This document shows, in pieces, positions 35,193 to 43,827 of a stretch of DNA of 57,717 nt. Origin of the DNA: Hyphomicrobiales bacterium. GTDB taxonomy: Bacteria > Pseudomonadota > Alphaproteobacteria > Rhizobiales > Beijerinckiaceae. The notes under the pieces were generated by a model. It was given only the letters and a program-made list of their open reading frames with translations, searched no databases and was not told where the DNA came from. Both the position numbers and the translations under genes were made by a program. Positions within the stretch are counted from its first letter, which is position 1; the number at the start of each line of letters is the position of its first letter. Where the stretch lies: positions 1 through 57,717 of the forward strand of contig JAFAQA010000197.1 of assembly GCA_019246665.1 (NCBI GenBank), given 5' to 3'.

Positions 35193-35759
35193 TCAGAACG
35201 ACTTAGGCGACGAGACGCGCACTTCGCACCATTGACCTCGTCCCAATACCGTATCGACATGCGGCATGGGCCGGCCATGGGGGCGCGCATGAATATAGCG
35301 TTCATTCACGATCCGAAAGCCAAGCTTCTCTTGTATCCGAAGGGAAGCCGCATTGCCCTCGAGAACGCCGGACGCGACGAAGCTTTGCCCATCCGCAAAG
35401 GTCTGTGCGAGAAGCGTCTCGGCAGCCTCGCTCATATAACCCCGACCCCAGAAAGGCCGTGCCAGCCAATAGCCGAGCACGGGGCCCATCCCGAGCCCCA
35501 CAAGGCCGATCACTCCAATGGGTGCGCCGTGGAGGGTAATCGCAAAATCAGCATCGCGGCGGGCATCGCGGGCCGCGCATGAGCGGGCGATCCACTGATG
35601 CATGTCGGCGAGCGCAAAAGGCCAGGGCGGGGAAGCGAGCCAGCGCATCACCTCCCAATCGTTGATATAATCGAACAGGCTTTGCGCGAAATCGCTCCTG
35701 ACCGGCTCGAGAACGAGGCGCTCTGTCGATATCCGGCTCGACAATGTCTCCGGACGCAT
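35193..35759 (-). CDS. GNAT-family N-acetyltransferase (RimJ/RimL-like)
   Basis: This 188-residue protein has the GNAT fold. It opens with STERLVLEPVRSDFA, the usual Acetyltransf_3 start. The acetyl-CoA loop is WLARPFWGRGYMSEAAETLL (~115-134), followed by GVLEGNAASLRIQEKLGFRI (~150), typical of RimJ/RimL relatives that acetylate protein N-termini or small molecules. The exact target is unknown. It is the third gene after rplU and rpmA on the minus strand, a frequent arrangement in Rhizobiales (with obgE often next, not seen here). ATG 35759 is preferred because longer readings overlap rpmA and add non-conserved residues. Confidence 0.88.
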   Translation of the reverse strand: MRPETLSSRISTERLVLEPVRSDFAQSLFDYINDWEVMRWLASPPWPFALADMHQWIARSCAARDARRDADFAITLHGAPIGVIGLVGLGMGPVLGYWLARPFWGRGYMSEAAETLLAQTFADGQSFVASGVLEGNAASLRIQEKLGFRIVNERYIHARPHGRPMPHVDTVLGRGQWCEVRVSSPKSF

Positions 35760-35892
35760 CTGGGGCTCCAAGCGGAAAGAGGGACCGATGGTTTTCCGTC
35801 GATCCCCCCTGGCTTGGGCTTTGGCTCCTTGGAGCTTTGTTCCTATCCGCCAGATCCCGGTTCGACGGGCCGGCGGGAAATCGGTCCGCCGG

Positions 35893-36159
35893 TTATTCGG
35901 CCGCTCGCGAGGCGGCAATCACAGCGACCGTCGAGCGGCCTCGTTTCACGCCGAAGGTTACGCGACCCGCCGTAAGGGCGAAGAGCGTGTGATCTTTTGC
36001 AACGCCGACATTGGGGCCCGCATGCACCTTGGTGCCGCGCTGGCGTACGATTATGTTGCCGGCGACTACGTTTTCACCGCCGAACCTCTTTACGCCAAGG
36101 CGTTTCGATTCCGAGTCGCGGCCGTTGCGCGACGAACCGCCTGCTTTTTTGTGAGCCAT
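35893..36159 (-). CDS. rpmA: 50S ribosomal protein L27
   Basis: This 88-residue protein lies near the peptidyl-transferase centre of the large ribosomal subunit. The start [20 protein letters not shown] is canonical, with the N-terminal tail reaching toward tRNA ends and no N-terminal extension to be cleaved. [20 protein letters not shown] and [21 protein letters not shown] (in part) follow. It lies 60 bases downstream of rplU in the standard rplU-rpmA order. Confidence 0.98.
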   Translation of the reverse strand: MAHKKAGGSSRNGRDSESKRLGVKRFGGENVVAGNIIVRQRGTKVHAGPNVGVAKDHTLFALTAGRVTFGVKRGRSTVAVIAASRAAE

Positions 36160-36219
36160 ATTGTGCTCCTATCCTCGATACGGCCGGCGTGCGGCCTCAA
36201 AACGACCGGCTGAAACGGC

Positions 36220-37053
36220 CTAAGTTTTTTGCCTCGGCCCTTTGCCGGCCAAGAGATCTGTCGCCTGGGCCACCCAATCGTCGCGATGTGCGCGACCCTT
36301 GAGCCCCGCCTCTTGCTCAACCTTGCTGATATCTTTCTCAGACAAGGCCTTCACCTGCCAATAATGCCAAATGCCGGCGGCATTCAATTTTTTCTCGATC
36401 GCCGGACCAACTCCGGAGATCAGCTTGAGATCATCGGCTTTGCCGATCGGCTGCTCAAGCCGCTCGAACCTATCCGTATCGACGCCTTTTGCCTTCGCGA
36501 CTTCGACCGCTGCGGCGGCGCGCCCCCCGATCTCCGCATGGTCGTGATCACCTGTCAAAGCCGTGTCGTCTGGTTTCGCCTCGGCCTGGGTCTTGGCTTC
36601 GGCGGGTGCCTTCTTGGACTTGGGGTTCGAAACCCTCTCGGCTTTGGCAGGCTCGACCGACGTTGCCTCAACCTCGCCCTCCTGCCCATGAGGCGCGGCC
36701 GCGGGTCGACTCGCGTTAACTTTGAGGTCGGGCTTGGCGCCGCCGGTCAAAATCTCGGTGATCCTGACGACCGTGAGGTCCTGGCGATGGCCACGCTTGC
36801 GGCGCGAATTTTTGCGTCGGCGCTTCTTGAAGGCGATCACTTTTGCGCCGCGGGTCTGCTCGACGAGCTCGCCGGCAACCGTGACGCCCGCAACCGAAGG
36901 TGCGCCAATTTCACTGGTCGCGCCGTTCACGACCATCAGCACTTGTTCAAAGGCGATGACCTCGCCAGGCTCGCCCGCCAATTTCTCGACGGTAATGGTG
37001 TCTCCGGCGGCGACTCGATATTGCTTCCCGCCGGTTTTGATGACTGCGAACAT
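36220..37053 (-). CDS. rplU: 50S ribosomal protein L21 with C-terminal helix-hairpin-helix extension
   Basis: This 277-residue protein is far longer than the usual ~103. Residues 1-103 are ordinary L21: MFAVIKTGGKQYRVAAGD, then AFKKRRRKNSRRKRGHRQDLT (in part), which binds 23S rRNA. A low-complexity Ala/Lys/Glu-rich linker spans ~104-205. Residues ~206-270 form a helix-hairpin-helix module (DDLKLISGVGPAIEKKLNAAG, in part, then IWHYWQVKALSEKDISKVE). This resembles the HhH domains that bind nucleic acid and is known as an L21 tail in some Rhizobiales. ATG 37053 fits L21 exactly. The tail may be an RNA-binding addition, but its job is unknown. Confidence 0.95.
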   Translation of the reverse strand: MFAVIKTGGKQYRVAAGDTITVEKLAGEPGEVIAFEQVLMVVNGATSEIGAPSVAGVTVAGELVEQTRGAKVIAFKKRRRKNSRRKRGHRQDLTVVRITEILTGGAKPDLKVNASRPAAAPHGQEGEVEATSVEPAKAERVSNPKSKKAPAEAKTQAEAKPDDTALTGDHDHAEIGGRAAAAVEVAKAKGVDTDRFERLEQPIGKADDLKLISGVGPAIEKKLNAAGIWHYWQVKALSEKDISKVEQEAGLKGRAHRDDWVAQATDLLAGKGPRQKT

Positions 37054-37174
37054 CGTTTTCTCCCGTGTTCGGCCCGGCAAGGCGCGGACGCCCGCCGGCT
37101 TCTTGGCAGTCGATTGCGATAAAACGGATCCTTGGGTCCAGGCGTCGTGCCTATCATACCCCGGAAACGCAGAG

Positions 37175-37194
37175 GGCGCGGGTCTCCCCGCGCC
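37175..37194 (-). promoter_or_regulatory. Strong hairpin in the rplU upstream region
   Basis: GGCGCGGG and CCCGCGCC form an 8-bp stem with a four-base loop (37175-37194). It lies after the possible rplU promoter at 37204-37232, so it could be a 5' leader hairpin of the rplU-rpmA mRNA. It could instead terminate transcription from the upstream gene. No T-tract is visible. Confidence 0.4.
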
Positions 37195-37203
37195 GTTGGA
37201 GTT

Positions 37204-37232
37204 CGACTAGCCGCGACCGAAAGATTTGTCAA
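37204..37232 (-). promoter_or_regulatory. Possible housekeeping promoter for rplU
   Basis: On the minus strand a perfect TTGACA (37232-37227) is followed after 17 bases by TAGTCG, a weak -10 element (37209-37204). It lies ~150 bases before the rplU ATG. Confidence 0.4.
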
Positions 37233-37271
37233 ACTGGAGCATGTGACTCCCTGCCCGCAAACTTCGATGGT

Positions 37272-37883
37272 TTATTTCAAAGGCGAAATTTCGGTCGGCA
37301 GCCAAATCCCATTGGTCATGATCGCAAGATGATCGCTCCCGCCTTTAGGTGGCCACACACCCGTCGAAACCGCCTTGCCGCGGATCTCCGCTCGCTGCTC
37401 CAAGCTCGCGTAAGGCCAAATATGGGTGAGGCGAGGTGGTCCCTCGATCGTGTGCATCACGATCAAATTTCGCGAAAGCTTGACGCGGGCCGGGAGCGCC
37501 GTCCGCCAGGACGCGATGAGCTCCGGCAGGACGCCCGGCTTCATCGTATAGCTTCGGATTTCGTAAACGGGGCCGAAGGCACCCGTCGCGATCGGCGGCA
37601 GATCGGGGAAGGGGGCGTAGCTGTCCATTTCGAGATGGGTGAGCACATGTCGGCAGCCGAATGGATCGCCGCTTTCGAGCGTGCGCTTGCGCTCCGCCCG
37701 CAGCCCTTCCGCATCTGAGAATCCCCGCAGCACCGCGACCTTGTTGAGCTCGCCGATCTCCGAGCTCCAGCATCCGAGAAGCTTGCCCCTCGTTTCACCA
37801 TCCGCGACAAAAGCCTTGATGCCGGGGAGGGCCTTGGGCGCCGCACCGATCTGCAAGGTGAGCTTGGCGAGTTCGTAGAGCAT
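37272..37883 (-). CDS. NIPSNAP-family protein (two-domain form)
   Basis: This 203-residue soluble protein is built from two NIPSNAP-type alpha-beta barrel halves. The first is MLYELAKLTLQIGAAPKALPGI and the second starts VYEIRSYTMKPGVLPELIASW (in part, ~residue 105). Residues HIWPYASLEQRAEIRGKAV belong to the second repeat. NIPSNAP proteins have no agreed bacterial function. ATG 37883 is chosen for its AGGA ribosome-binding site; ATGs 15 and 72 bases upstream are alternatives. It lies upstream of rplU on the same strand but 218 bases away, and is probably separate. Confidence 0.82.
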   Translation of the reverse strand: MLYELAKLTLQIGAAPKALPGIKAFVADGETRGKLLGCWSSEIGELNKVAVLRGFSDAEGLRAERKRTLESGDPFGCRHVLTHLEMDSYAPFPDLPPIATGAFGPVYEIRSYTMKPGVLPELIASWRTALPARVKLSRNLIVMHTIEGPPRLTHIWPYASLEQRAEIRGKAVSTGVWPPKGGSDHLAIMTNGIWLPTEISPLK

Positions 37884-37984
37884 CTTCGTTTCCTCCATGT
37901 GGCCGAGTTTCGGTAGAGGGTGGCGGGGGCGACGCAAAGTCAACTTGGCAGGCAATCACCTTCTGGCGCGGGGTCTCCAGGCCT

Positions 37985-38773
37985 TCACCGCCAGGAAAAC
38001 GCGGCCCGTTCGATGCGGGTCAGGATCGCCGAAAGGCTGAGTCCGAGGAGCGACAGAATCACCACTCCCGCAATGAGATCGTCCGTGCGGTAAAGATTGC
38101 CGGCCGCGAGAATGAAGGCGCCGATGCCGCTATCTGCGCCGATCATCTCGGCCGCGACGAGCAAGATGATCGCAACCGAGATGGTGATGCGAAAGCCCGC
38201 GAGCACCGAAGGTAGCGCACCAGGCAACATGATTTTGCGCACGATGGACCATGTCGAGAGATTGAAGCTCTGGCCCATCATGACGAGATTTCGCTGCACA
38301 TTATCGATGCCTGAATACGTGCTGATTACCGTCGGAAAGAACACGCCGATCGCGAGGGTTGCGAATTTCGAGCCTTCTCCGATACCAAACCAGATTATGA
38401 ACAGCGGCACGAGCGCGATCTTGGGGATGGGAAACAAGGCGGACACGAGAGCGAGCACGGGTGAACGCGCCAGCGTGAAAATGCCGACGGCGATCCCGAC
38501 CGAGATGCCGATCATTGTCCCGAGGGTCCAGCCGACGGCCAGCCGCAAAACGGACGCCAGAAGATTGGTCCGCAGTTCACCCGACAGAGTGAGCCGCCAA
38601 AGTGCCCGCGCGACTGCGAGGGGTGAGGGCAGGAACAGGTCGGGAATGAGCCCGGTCGCGGAGCCACCCTGCCAAGCAAGGATCACGAGAGCGAGCGTCG
38701 CCACACCGCTCCACGCATGATGGCGCGGCGAGAACCCCGCCGCCCGAAAGGGAACCAAGACTTCAGCGCGCAT
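37985..38773 (-). CDS. NitT/TauT-type ABC importer permease
   Basis: This 262-residue inner-membrane permease has about six helices, of the SsuC/TauC/NrtB group. The cytoplasmic coupling loop is visible as LVMMGQSFNLSTWSIVRKIMLPGALPSVLAG (in part, ~residues 165-195), preceded by IPKIALVPLFIIWFGIGEGSK, the family's highly conserved region. Substrates of the group include nitrate, sulfonates, taurine, thiamine precursors and riboflavin; none is indicated. It overlaps the ATPase gene by 11 bases. No periplasmic binding-protein gene lies next to it. Confidence 0.9.
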   Translation of the reverse strand: MRAEVLVPFRAAGFSPRHHAWSGVATLALVILAWQGGSATGLIPDLFLPSPLAVARALWRLTLSGELRTNLLASVLRLAVGWTLGTMIGISVGIAVGIFTLARSPVLALVSALFPIPKIALVPLFIIWFGIGEGSKFATLAIGVFFPTVISTYSGIDNVQRNLVMMGQSFNLSTWSIVRKIMLPGALPSVLAGFRITISVAIILLVAAEMIGADSGIGAFILAAGNLYRTDDLIAGVVILSLLGLSLSAILTRIERAAFSWR

Positions 38774-39551
38774 CGTCGAGCTCCCTGTCGGCTGCGCTTG
38801 CCTCGTCGCGGATCATCGACCAAAGCCGCTTCTCGGCGACGACGAGATCGGGATCGCCTTCCCGGCGCGCTTCGATCGGGAGATCGATCCCGACGATCGC
38901 CTTGATCCTTCCAGGCCGGCGCGACAAGACAACGATCCGATGGGCGAGACGCAGCGCTTCATTGAGGTTGTGCGTGACGTAAACTGTCGTGATGGCAGCC
39001 CGAGCGATCAACATGGCGAATTCTTCGAGCAGCAGGGTCCTGGTTTGGGCATCGAGCGCCGAGAGCGGCTCATCCATGAAGAGGCAGGCTGGACGCACCG
39101 CGAGCGCCCTCGCAATGCCGACGCGCTGGCGCATGCCGCCGGAAAGCTGCTTGGGATAGGCGTTCGCAAAATCCGCAAGACCCGTGAGGCGAAGCATCTC
39201 GCCGATGCGTTCGCGCCTGGCGTCTTCGTCGCGCATCTTGCCCTCGAGCCCGAGCGAGATATTCCCCGCAACCGTGCGCCACGGGAGAAGAGCGAAATCC
39301 TGGAACACGTAGGTCAGGGGATTGAGGCAGTCCGAACGCGGCTCGCCGTGCATGAGCACGTGCCCTTTCGTGGGCTGAAGAAGTCCGCCGAAAATATTGA
39401 GCAGGGTCGACTTGCCGCAGCCTGACGGTCCAACCAGGGCCACCACTTCGCCGGGTGCGATGTCGAGCGAGATGTCATCGAGAACGAAGTTCGAGCCAAA
39501 ATGATGGCTCACATGCTCGAGCTTCAGACTCGTGCTCGACCCCGAGCTCAT
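38763..39551 (-). CDS. NitT/TauT-type ABC importer ATPase
   Basis: This 262-residue single-domain ATPase of the SsuB/TauB/NrtD type has Walker A GPSGCGKST (~42-50), Q-loop YVFQDFALLPWR (~84), signature LSGGMRQRVGIARAL (~138) and Walker B LFMDEPLSALDAQTR (~160), followed by the H-loop YVTHNLNEAL. All catalytic residues are intact. ATG 39551 (MSSGSSTSLKLEHV) is preferred; the longer in-frame reading would cross the tRNA-Leu gene upstream. It is transcribed with the permease that follows (11-base overlap). It sits directly downstream of tRNA-Leu on the same strand. Confidence 0.92.
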   Translation of the reverse strand: MSSGSSTSLKLEHVSHHFGSNFVLDDISLDIAPGEVVALVGPSGCGKSTLLNIFGGLLQPTKGHVLMHGEPRSDCLNPLTYVFQDFALLPWRTVAGNISLGLEGKMRDEDARRERIGEMLRLTGLADFANAYPKQLSGGMRQRVGIARALAVRPACLFMDEPLSALDAQTRTLLLEEFAMLIARAAITTVYVTHNLNEALRLAHRIVVLSRRPGRIKAIVGIDLPIEARREGDPDLVVAEKRLWSMIRDEASAADRELDDAR

Positions 39552-39681
39552 GCCCACATCCGCAGCGAGACCAGGGGCGATTGCCGGCGGTTCATGGCCA
39601 ACGGATTTCACGCGACAAATGAAAGCCGGAAGGGGCGCTGCATCATCCGCTTCGGAGTTGCCAATCCAAGTTGCGGGCGCA

Positions 39682-39766
39682 TGGTGCCCAGGAGAGGACT
39701 CGAACCTCCACGGCTTGCGCCACTGGTACCTGAAACCAGCGCGTCTACCAATTCCGCCACCTGGGC
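39682..39766 (-). tRNA. tRNA-Leu (anticodon CAG)
   Basis: Read on the minus strand from 39766, the acceptor arm GCCCAGG pairs with CCTGGGC, followed by discriminator A and an encoded CCA (39684-39682). The D-arm is GCGGAATTGGTAGACGC. The anticodon arm CTGGT/ACCAG encloses TTCAGGT, giving anticodon CAG for leucine CUG codons. A long variable arm (GGCGCAAGCC) and the T-arm GGAGGTTCGAGTCCTC complete the class II fold. Confidence 0.97.
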
Positions 39767-39895
39767 CCGCCGGCTGTTTGCGGCGCCAGACCCGGAATGT
39801 CAACGCCGTGAATCGCTAGGCGAAAGCGAGGCGTCGGGACAACCACAGGGCGTCATTGGCGATGGATGGAGGCGTGTCGCTGGGGCTGCCTTGGG

Positions 39896-39923
39896 AAAAA
39901 AAGGACGCGGTGGTGCCGCGCCC
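39896..39923 (-). terminator. Rho-independent terminator of the branched-chain amino acid-type ABC operon
   Basis: On the minus strand GGGCGCGG and CCGCGTCC form an 8-bp stem (one G-T pair) with loop CACCA, followed directly by seven T. It lies ~30 bases after the binding-protein stop at 39954. Confidence 0.85.
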
Positions 39924-39953
39924 CGAGATTTAAAGGAAAAGAGCCGGGGCCGC

Positions 39954-41183
39954 CTATCCGCCGACCTCGCCGCTGATCACCGGTCCAAAGCGCTCCCAGC
40001 GCGTGCCGTCGAACTTCTCCATCTGCAATTGCTGAAGGGGATAGTAGCTCGTCGGGGTCGTGTGGATGGAGATGCCCGGCAAGAGCATGTCAAGGTCAAG
40101 CTTGAGATTCGCGGCTTGCTTCATGACATTCTCACGCGTGAGGTCGTCACCGCATTGCTTGAGAACTTGCACGAGAGTTTGCCCGGTGAGGTAGCCATAG
40201 ACGGTAAACGAATCCGTTCGATTGCCATCCGGGTAATATTTGTCCATGAACGCAGACCAGGCCTTGAACGCCGGATCATCCTTCCAGCTTGGGTCGGTCG
40301 GATCCTTTAGATAAGCTGTGCTCAAAACGCCTGTCGCATTGTCGAGGCCGGCGGGAGTAAGGACGCCGCCGACCGAGGCCGAGACGTTGTTCACGATCTG
40401 GAGCGGTTTCCAGCCGACCTCGGCAACCTTCTTGATCGCCTGGGCGGCGAATTTCGGCGTCGCGATGTTGAGGAAGATGTCGGCGCCCGAGGCCTTCAGC
40501 TTGACGATCTGGGAGTCGACGGTCGGATCGGAGGTCTCGTAAGGGACCTCGGCGATGATCATCGAGGTCTTGTCGCCCAAACCATCCTTTAGCCCCTTCA
40601 TCACATCCTTTCCGTAATCGTCGTTCTGATAAAGGATTCCGACCTTGCCGTTGGAGTGATTGTCGATGAGATATTTCGCGTAAATACGGCACTCGCTCTG
40701 GTAGTTCGGCTGCCAGCCCATCGTCCAGGGAAAATCCTTTGGGTCGCCGAACTTCGTGGCTCCCGTGGCAACGAAAAGCTGCGGCACTTTTTTGGCGTTC
40801 ATGTATTTCATGATGGCCGAATTCGACGGGGTGCCGAGCGATTGGAAGATGAGCAGCACGCCGTCGCTCTCCACGAGCTTGCGCGCCTGCTCGACGGCCT
40901 TGGGTGGGCTATAGCCATCATCGTAGGAGATGAAATTTATCTTGCGGCCGTTGATGCCGCCTTCGGCGTTGATCTTGTTGAAGTACGCCGCTTCCGTCTT
41001 GCCGATCACCGCGTAGGCTGATGCCGGCCCGCTATAAGGCATGATGTTGCCCACCTTGATCTCGGTGTCGGTAGCGCCCGTGTCGTATTTCTTCTGCGCC
41101 ACGGCTGGCGTCGCCAGGGCCACCGCGAACCCGGCAAGGCTCGCAAGCGCGGCCAAACGCAATCGATGTGACGAAACCCGCAT
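39954..41183 (-). CDS. Branched-chain amino acid-type ABC substrate-binding protein (LivJ/LivK-like)
   Basis: This 409-residue periplasmic protein has a signal peptide (RLAALASLAGFAVALATPAVA) cleaved before QKKYDTG. The type I binding-protein fold is recognised by ATDTEIKVGNIMPYSGPASAY, KINAEGGINGRKINFISYDDGYSP (in part), VILFQSLGT-like LIFQSLGTPSN, and VGILYQNDDYGKDVMKGLKDGL (in part). The family binds branched-chain amino acids, but many alphaproteobacterial members bind aromatic acids, amides or other ligands; no choice is possible here. It is the last gene of the five-gene operon and is followed by a clear terminator. The stop is TAG at 39954. Confidence 0.93.
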   Translation of the reverse strand: MRVSSHRLRLAALASLAGFAVALATPAVAQKKYDTGATDTEIKVGNIMPYSGPASAYAVIGKTEAAYFNKINAEGGINGRKINFISYDDGYSPPKAVEQARKLVESDGVLLIFQSLGTPSNSAIMKYMNAKKVPQLFVATGATKFGDPKDFPWTMGWQPNYQSECRIYAKYLIDNHSNGKVGILYQNDDYGKDVMKGLKDGLGDKTSMIIAEVPYETSDPTVDSQIVKLKASGADIFLNIATPKFAAQAIKKVAEVGWKPLQIVNNVSASVGGVLTPAGLDNATGVLSTAYLKDPTDPSWKDDPAFKAWSAFMDKYYPDGNRTDSFTVYGYLTGQTLVQVLKQCGDDLTRENVMKQAANLKLDLDMLLPGISIHTTPTSYYPLQQLQMEKFDGTRWERFGPVISGEVGG

Positions 41184-41197
41184 TTTCTCCTCCCTGT

Positions 41198-42223
41198 TTA
41201 TTGAATTTTATGCGCGCGCAGCCGTTGCAAAGCAGCGCGCACAAGACCTGAAGCCCCTGTCGGCAGCACAAAGATCAACAAAATAATCATCACACCGTAG
41301 ACTGCGCCCGACAAGCCCTTCGAAATGCTCTCGGCGAAGTTCGGCACGAAGAGCACAAAAGCCCCACCGAAGAAGGCGCCGGGAATCCAGCCGACCCCGC
41401 CCACGACCAGGCCGACAAGCAGCGTGATCGAGAGCAAGAAGGTGAAGCTGTCCGGGGCGACGAATTGCACCACGATGGCGCCGAGCGCGCCCGCGATGCC
41501 CGTATAAAGTGCGCTCACTCCGAAGGTCAGCGATTTGTAAAGCGCGATATTGATCCCCATCGAGCGTGCCGCCGTCGGGTTATCGCGAATGGCCATCATG
41601 GCGCGACCGGTGCGGCTCGCGACGAGATTGTGCGCGAGTACGGTCATGATGACCGTGACGAAGAGCGTAAAAAAATAGAGCCACTGATCTTGCGTGAGAG
41701 GCAGCCCGAAAGGTGCGTCGGGCTTGTTGATGACGATGCCTTGCACGCCGCCGGTCCAATATTCCAGCGGTGAAAGCTTAAGAATCTGCGGCGTGGCGAC
41801 GGCGAGCGCGAAAGTGGCGAGCGCGAGATAGACGCCTTCGAGGCGAAGCGCCGGCAGCCCGAAAAGGAATCCGAAGACGAAGCAGGCGATGCCGGCAACA
41901 GGCAGCGTCGCGGGATACGGGAAATCGACCTTGTCCATCAGCATCGCGGCCACATATGCACCAAGTGCGTAGAAGGCGCTGTGGCCAAGTGAAAATTGAC
42001 CGTTGAACCCGGTCAACAGATTGAGGCCGATGATGGCGATCGCATAGACGAGAACGAGCGTCAGCTGAAAGATCAAGAAGTTCTGCACCACGAAAGGCAG
42101 GAGGAGCGCGACGGCAAGCAGGGCAAGCATCAGGCCGTTGCGGCCGATGAGACTCGGCGCAAGCACATCGGGCACAGCCGGTTCGGGCACGCTTTCCAGC
42201 ATCTCTTCGGATGGGGCCGACAT
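41198..42223 (-). CDS. Branched-chain amino acid-type ABC permease (LivM-like)
   Basis: This 341-residue membrane protein has about ten helices. Diagnostic sequences are LNLLTGFNGQFSLGHSAFYALGAY (in part, ~residues 67-90), the conserved GxNGQxSLGH loop, and GRAMMAIRDNPTAARSMGINIALYK (in part, ~205), the EAA-like coupling loop. It ends with the usual GASGLVRAALQRLR tail. It partners the LivH-like permease that precedes it by three bases. The N-terminus is acidic and cytoplasmic (MSAPSEEMLESVPEP). Confidence 0.94.
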   Translation of the reverse strand: MSAPSEEMLESVPEPAVPDVLAPSLIGRNGLMLALLAVALLLPFVVQNFLIFQLTLVLVYAIAIIGLNLLTGFNGQFSLGHSAFYALGAYVAAMLMDKVDFPYPATLPVAGIACFVFGFLFGLPALRLEGVYLALATFALAVATPQILKLSPLEYWTGGVQGIVINKPDAPFGLPLTQDQWLYFFTLFVTVIMTVLAHNLVASRTGRAMMAIRDNPTAARSMGINIALYKSLTFGVSALYTGIAGALGAIVVQFVAPDSFTFLLSITLLVGLVVGGVGWIPGAFFGGAFVLFVPNFAESISKGLSGAVYGVMIILLIFVLPTGASGLVRAALQRLRAHKIQ

Positions 42224-42226
42224 CGT

Positions 42227-43105
42227 TCAAACGCGATGCAATACGGGGCGGCCGAGCAGCCCCTGAGGTTTCATGACGAGAACGGCGACGATGATGACGA
42301 GCGCGATGGTGAATTTGAGCTCGCCGCCGATCACCGGGATGAACGTGCCGGCGAGATTTTCGACAACGCCGACGATCAGCCCGCCGATGACTGCACCGAC
42401 GGGGCTGCTCAGGCCGCCGAGCACCGCGCCGGCGAAGCCGTAGAGGAGAACGCCCAGCATCATGTTCGGCTCGAGGAAAACGATCGGCGCAATCATCATT
42501 CCGGCGATCGCGCCGATCGCCGCAGCCATTCCCCATCCCAGCGCCGTCATCCAGCCGACCCTGATGCCGACGAGACGCGCAGAAACCGGATCATGGGCGG
42601 CCGCTCGCATCGCCAGCCCGACACGCGTGAAGCGGAAGAATCCATAAAGAAAAGCGAGTAGCAAAAGTGTGATCGCGATCATGCCAGCCTGATGCGCGTC
42701 GATGAAGCCGTTCCCGAGCAGCGGCGCCGTTCCGAATGGTGTCGGGAACGGTTTGACGTTGAAATCCCAAATGAAACCCGCGAGGCTGTTCAAGATCGCG
42801 AGCAGGCCGATAAAGACGGCGACATGGCTCAATACAGGCGCATGTTGGATCGGGCGTAGCACGATGCGCTCGATCAAGACGCCTCCGGCAAAGGACACAG
42901 CGACAGTCGCGAGAAAAGCAATCCAATAAGGCGTGCCCCATTGGATGAGCTGCCAGGCGATGAACGTCGAGAACATCGCCATTTCGCCTTGCGCAAAATT
43001 CAAATGCCCGATCGCCTGATACGTCATGACGATGGCAAGCGCGATGCAGGCGTAGATCGTGCCCGTCGCAAGACCCGCAAGGGTTTGTTGCAGAAAAAGC
43101 TCCAT
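42227..43105 (-). CDS. Branched-chain amino acid-type ABC permease (LivH-like)
   Basis: This 292-residue permease opens with LFLQQTLAGLATGTIYACIALAIVM (in part), the canonical LivH N-terminus. GHLNFAQGEMAMFSTFIA (~34-51) is the equivalent of the conserved NFAQGE motif. The coupling loop GLAMRAAAHDPVSARLVGI (~170) follows. It forms the channel with the LivM-like subunit, whose gene begins four bases after this stop. It follows the two ATPase genes in the order livG-livF-livH-livM-binding protein. Confidence 0.94.
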   Translation of the reverse strand: MELFLQQTLAGLATGTIYACIALAIVMTYQAIGHLNFAQGEMAMFSTFIAWQLIQWGTPYWIAFLATVAVSFAGGVLIERIVLRPIQHAPVLSHVAVFIGLLAILNSLAGFIWDFNVKPFPTPFGTAPLLGNGFIDAHQAGMIAITLLLLAFLYGFFRFTRVGLAMRAAAHDPVSARLVGIRVGWMTALGWGMAAAIGAIAGMMIAPIVFLEPNMMLGVLLYGFAGAVLGGLSSPVGAVIGGLIVGVVENLAGTFIPVIGGELKFTIALVIIVAVLVMKPQGLLGRPVLHRV

Positions 43106-43113
43106 GGCCGATC

Positions 43114-43827
43114 CTAATAGCCGAGATACGAACGTCGGATCTTCTCATCCTCGCGGATTTCGCGCGCAGCGCCTGAGAAGACGATACGGCCGGTCTCCAC
43201 GAGATAGGCCTGATCGGCGAGATCGAGAGCGAGCGCCGCGTTCTGCTCGACCACGAGCAGGCTCACGCCCTCGCTCTTGTTGAGCGCGGCGAGAATCCCG
43301 AAAAGCTCGCGCACCAGGCGCGGCGCTAGGCCGAAGGAGGGTTCGTCGAGCAGCATGAGCCTCGGCTGCAACATCAAAGCGCGGCCGATGGCGAGCATCT
43401 GCTGCTCGCCGCCTGAAAGCGTGCCTGCCTGCTGGCCGCGGCGCTTTTGCAGGATCGGGAAATAGCCGAAAACCCGCTCGACATCCTGGGCGATGGCGTT
43501 CCGGTCACGTCTCGTGATCGCGCCGAGCTCGAGATTCTCCTCGACGGTGAGGCGCACAAAGGTGCCCCGGCCGTCCGGCACATGGGCAATGCCCAGCCGG
43601 GCAATGTCCTCTGTCGATAGGTGCGCGATGGAGCGGCCAGCAAACGTGATTTCGCCAGTTCTCAGGACCATGCCGCAAAGGGCGCGCAACGTTGTCGTCT
43701 TGCCGGCACCATTCCCGCCAAGAAGCGTCGTCACGCCTCCTTCCAAAACGCCGAAACTGAGGCCGTGCAACACACGCGTGGTCCCGTAGGAGGCGTGCAA
43801 GTCACGCACTTCGAGAAGCGCCGTCAC
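43114..43827 (-). CDS. Branched-chain amino acid-type ABC ATPase (LivF-like)
   Basis: This 237-residue ATPase has Walker A GGNGAGKTTT (~38-47), the Q-loop region LGIAHVPDGRGTFVRLTVEENL (in part), signature LSGGEQQMLAIGRAL (~139) and Walker B LMLLDEPSFGLAP (~159), typical of LivF. An H-loop LLVVEQNAALAL follows. Its start overlaps the LivG-like gene stop by four bases. With LivG it forms the ATPase heterodimer of the importer. Confidence 0.94.
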   Translation of the reverse strand: MTALLEVRDLHASYGTTRVLHGLSFGVLEGGVTTLLGGNGAGKTTTLRALCGMVLRTGEITFAGRSIAHLSTEDIARLGIAHVPDGRGTFVRLTVEENLELGAITRRDRNAIAQDVERVFGYFPILQKRRGQQAGTLSGGEQQMLAIGRALMLQPRLMLLDEPSFGLAPRLVRELFGILAALNKSEGVSLLVVEQNAALALDLADQAYLVETGRIVFSGAAREIREDEKIRRSYLGY

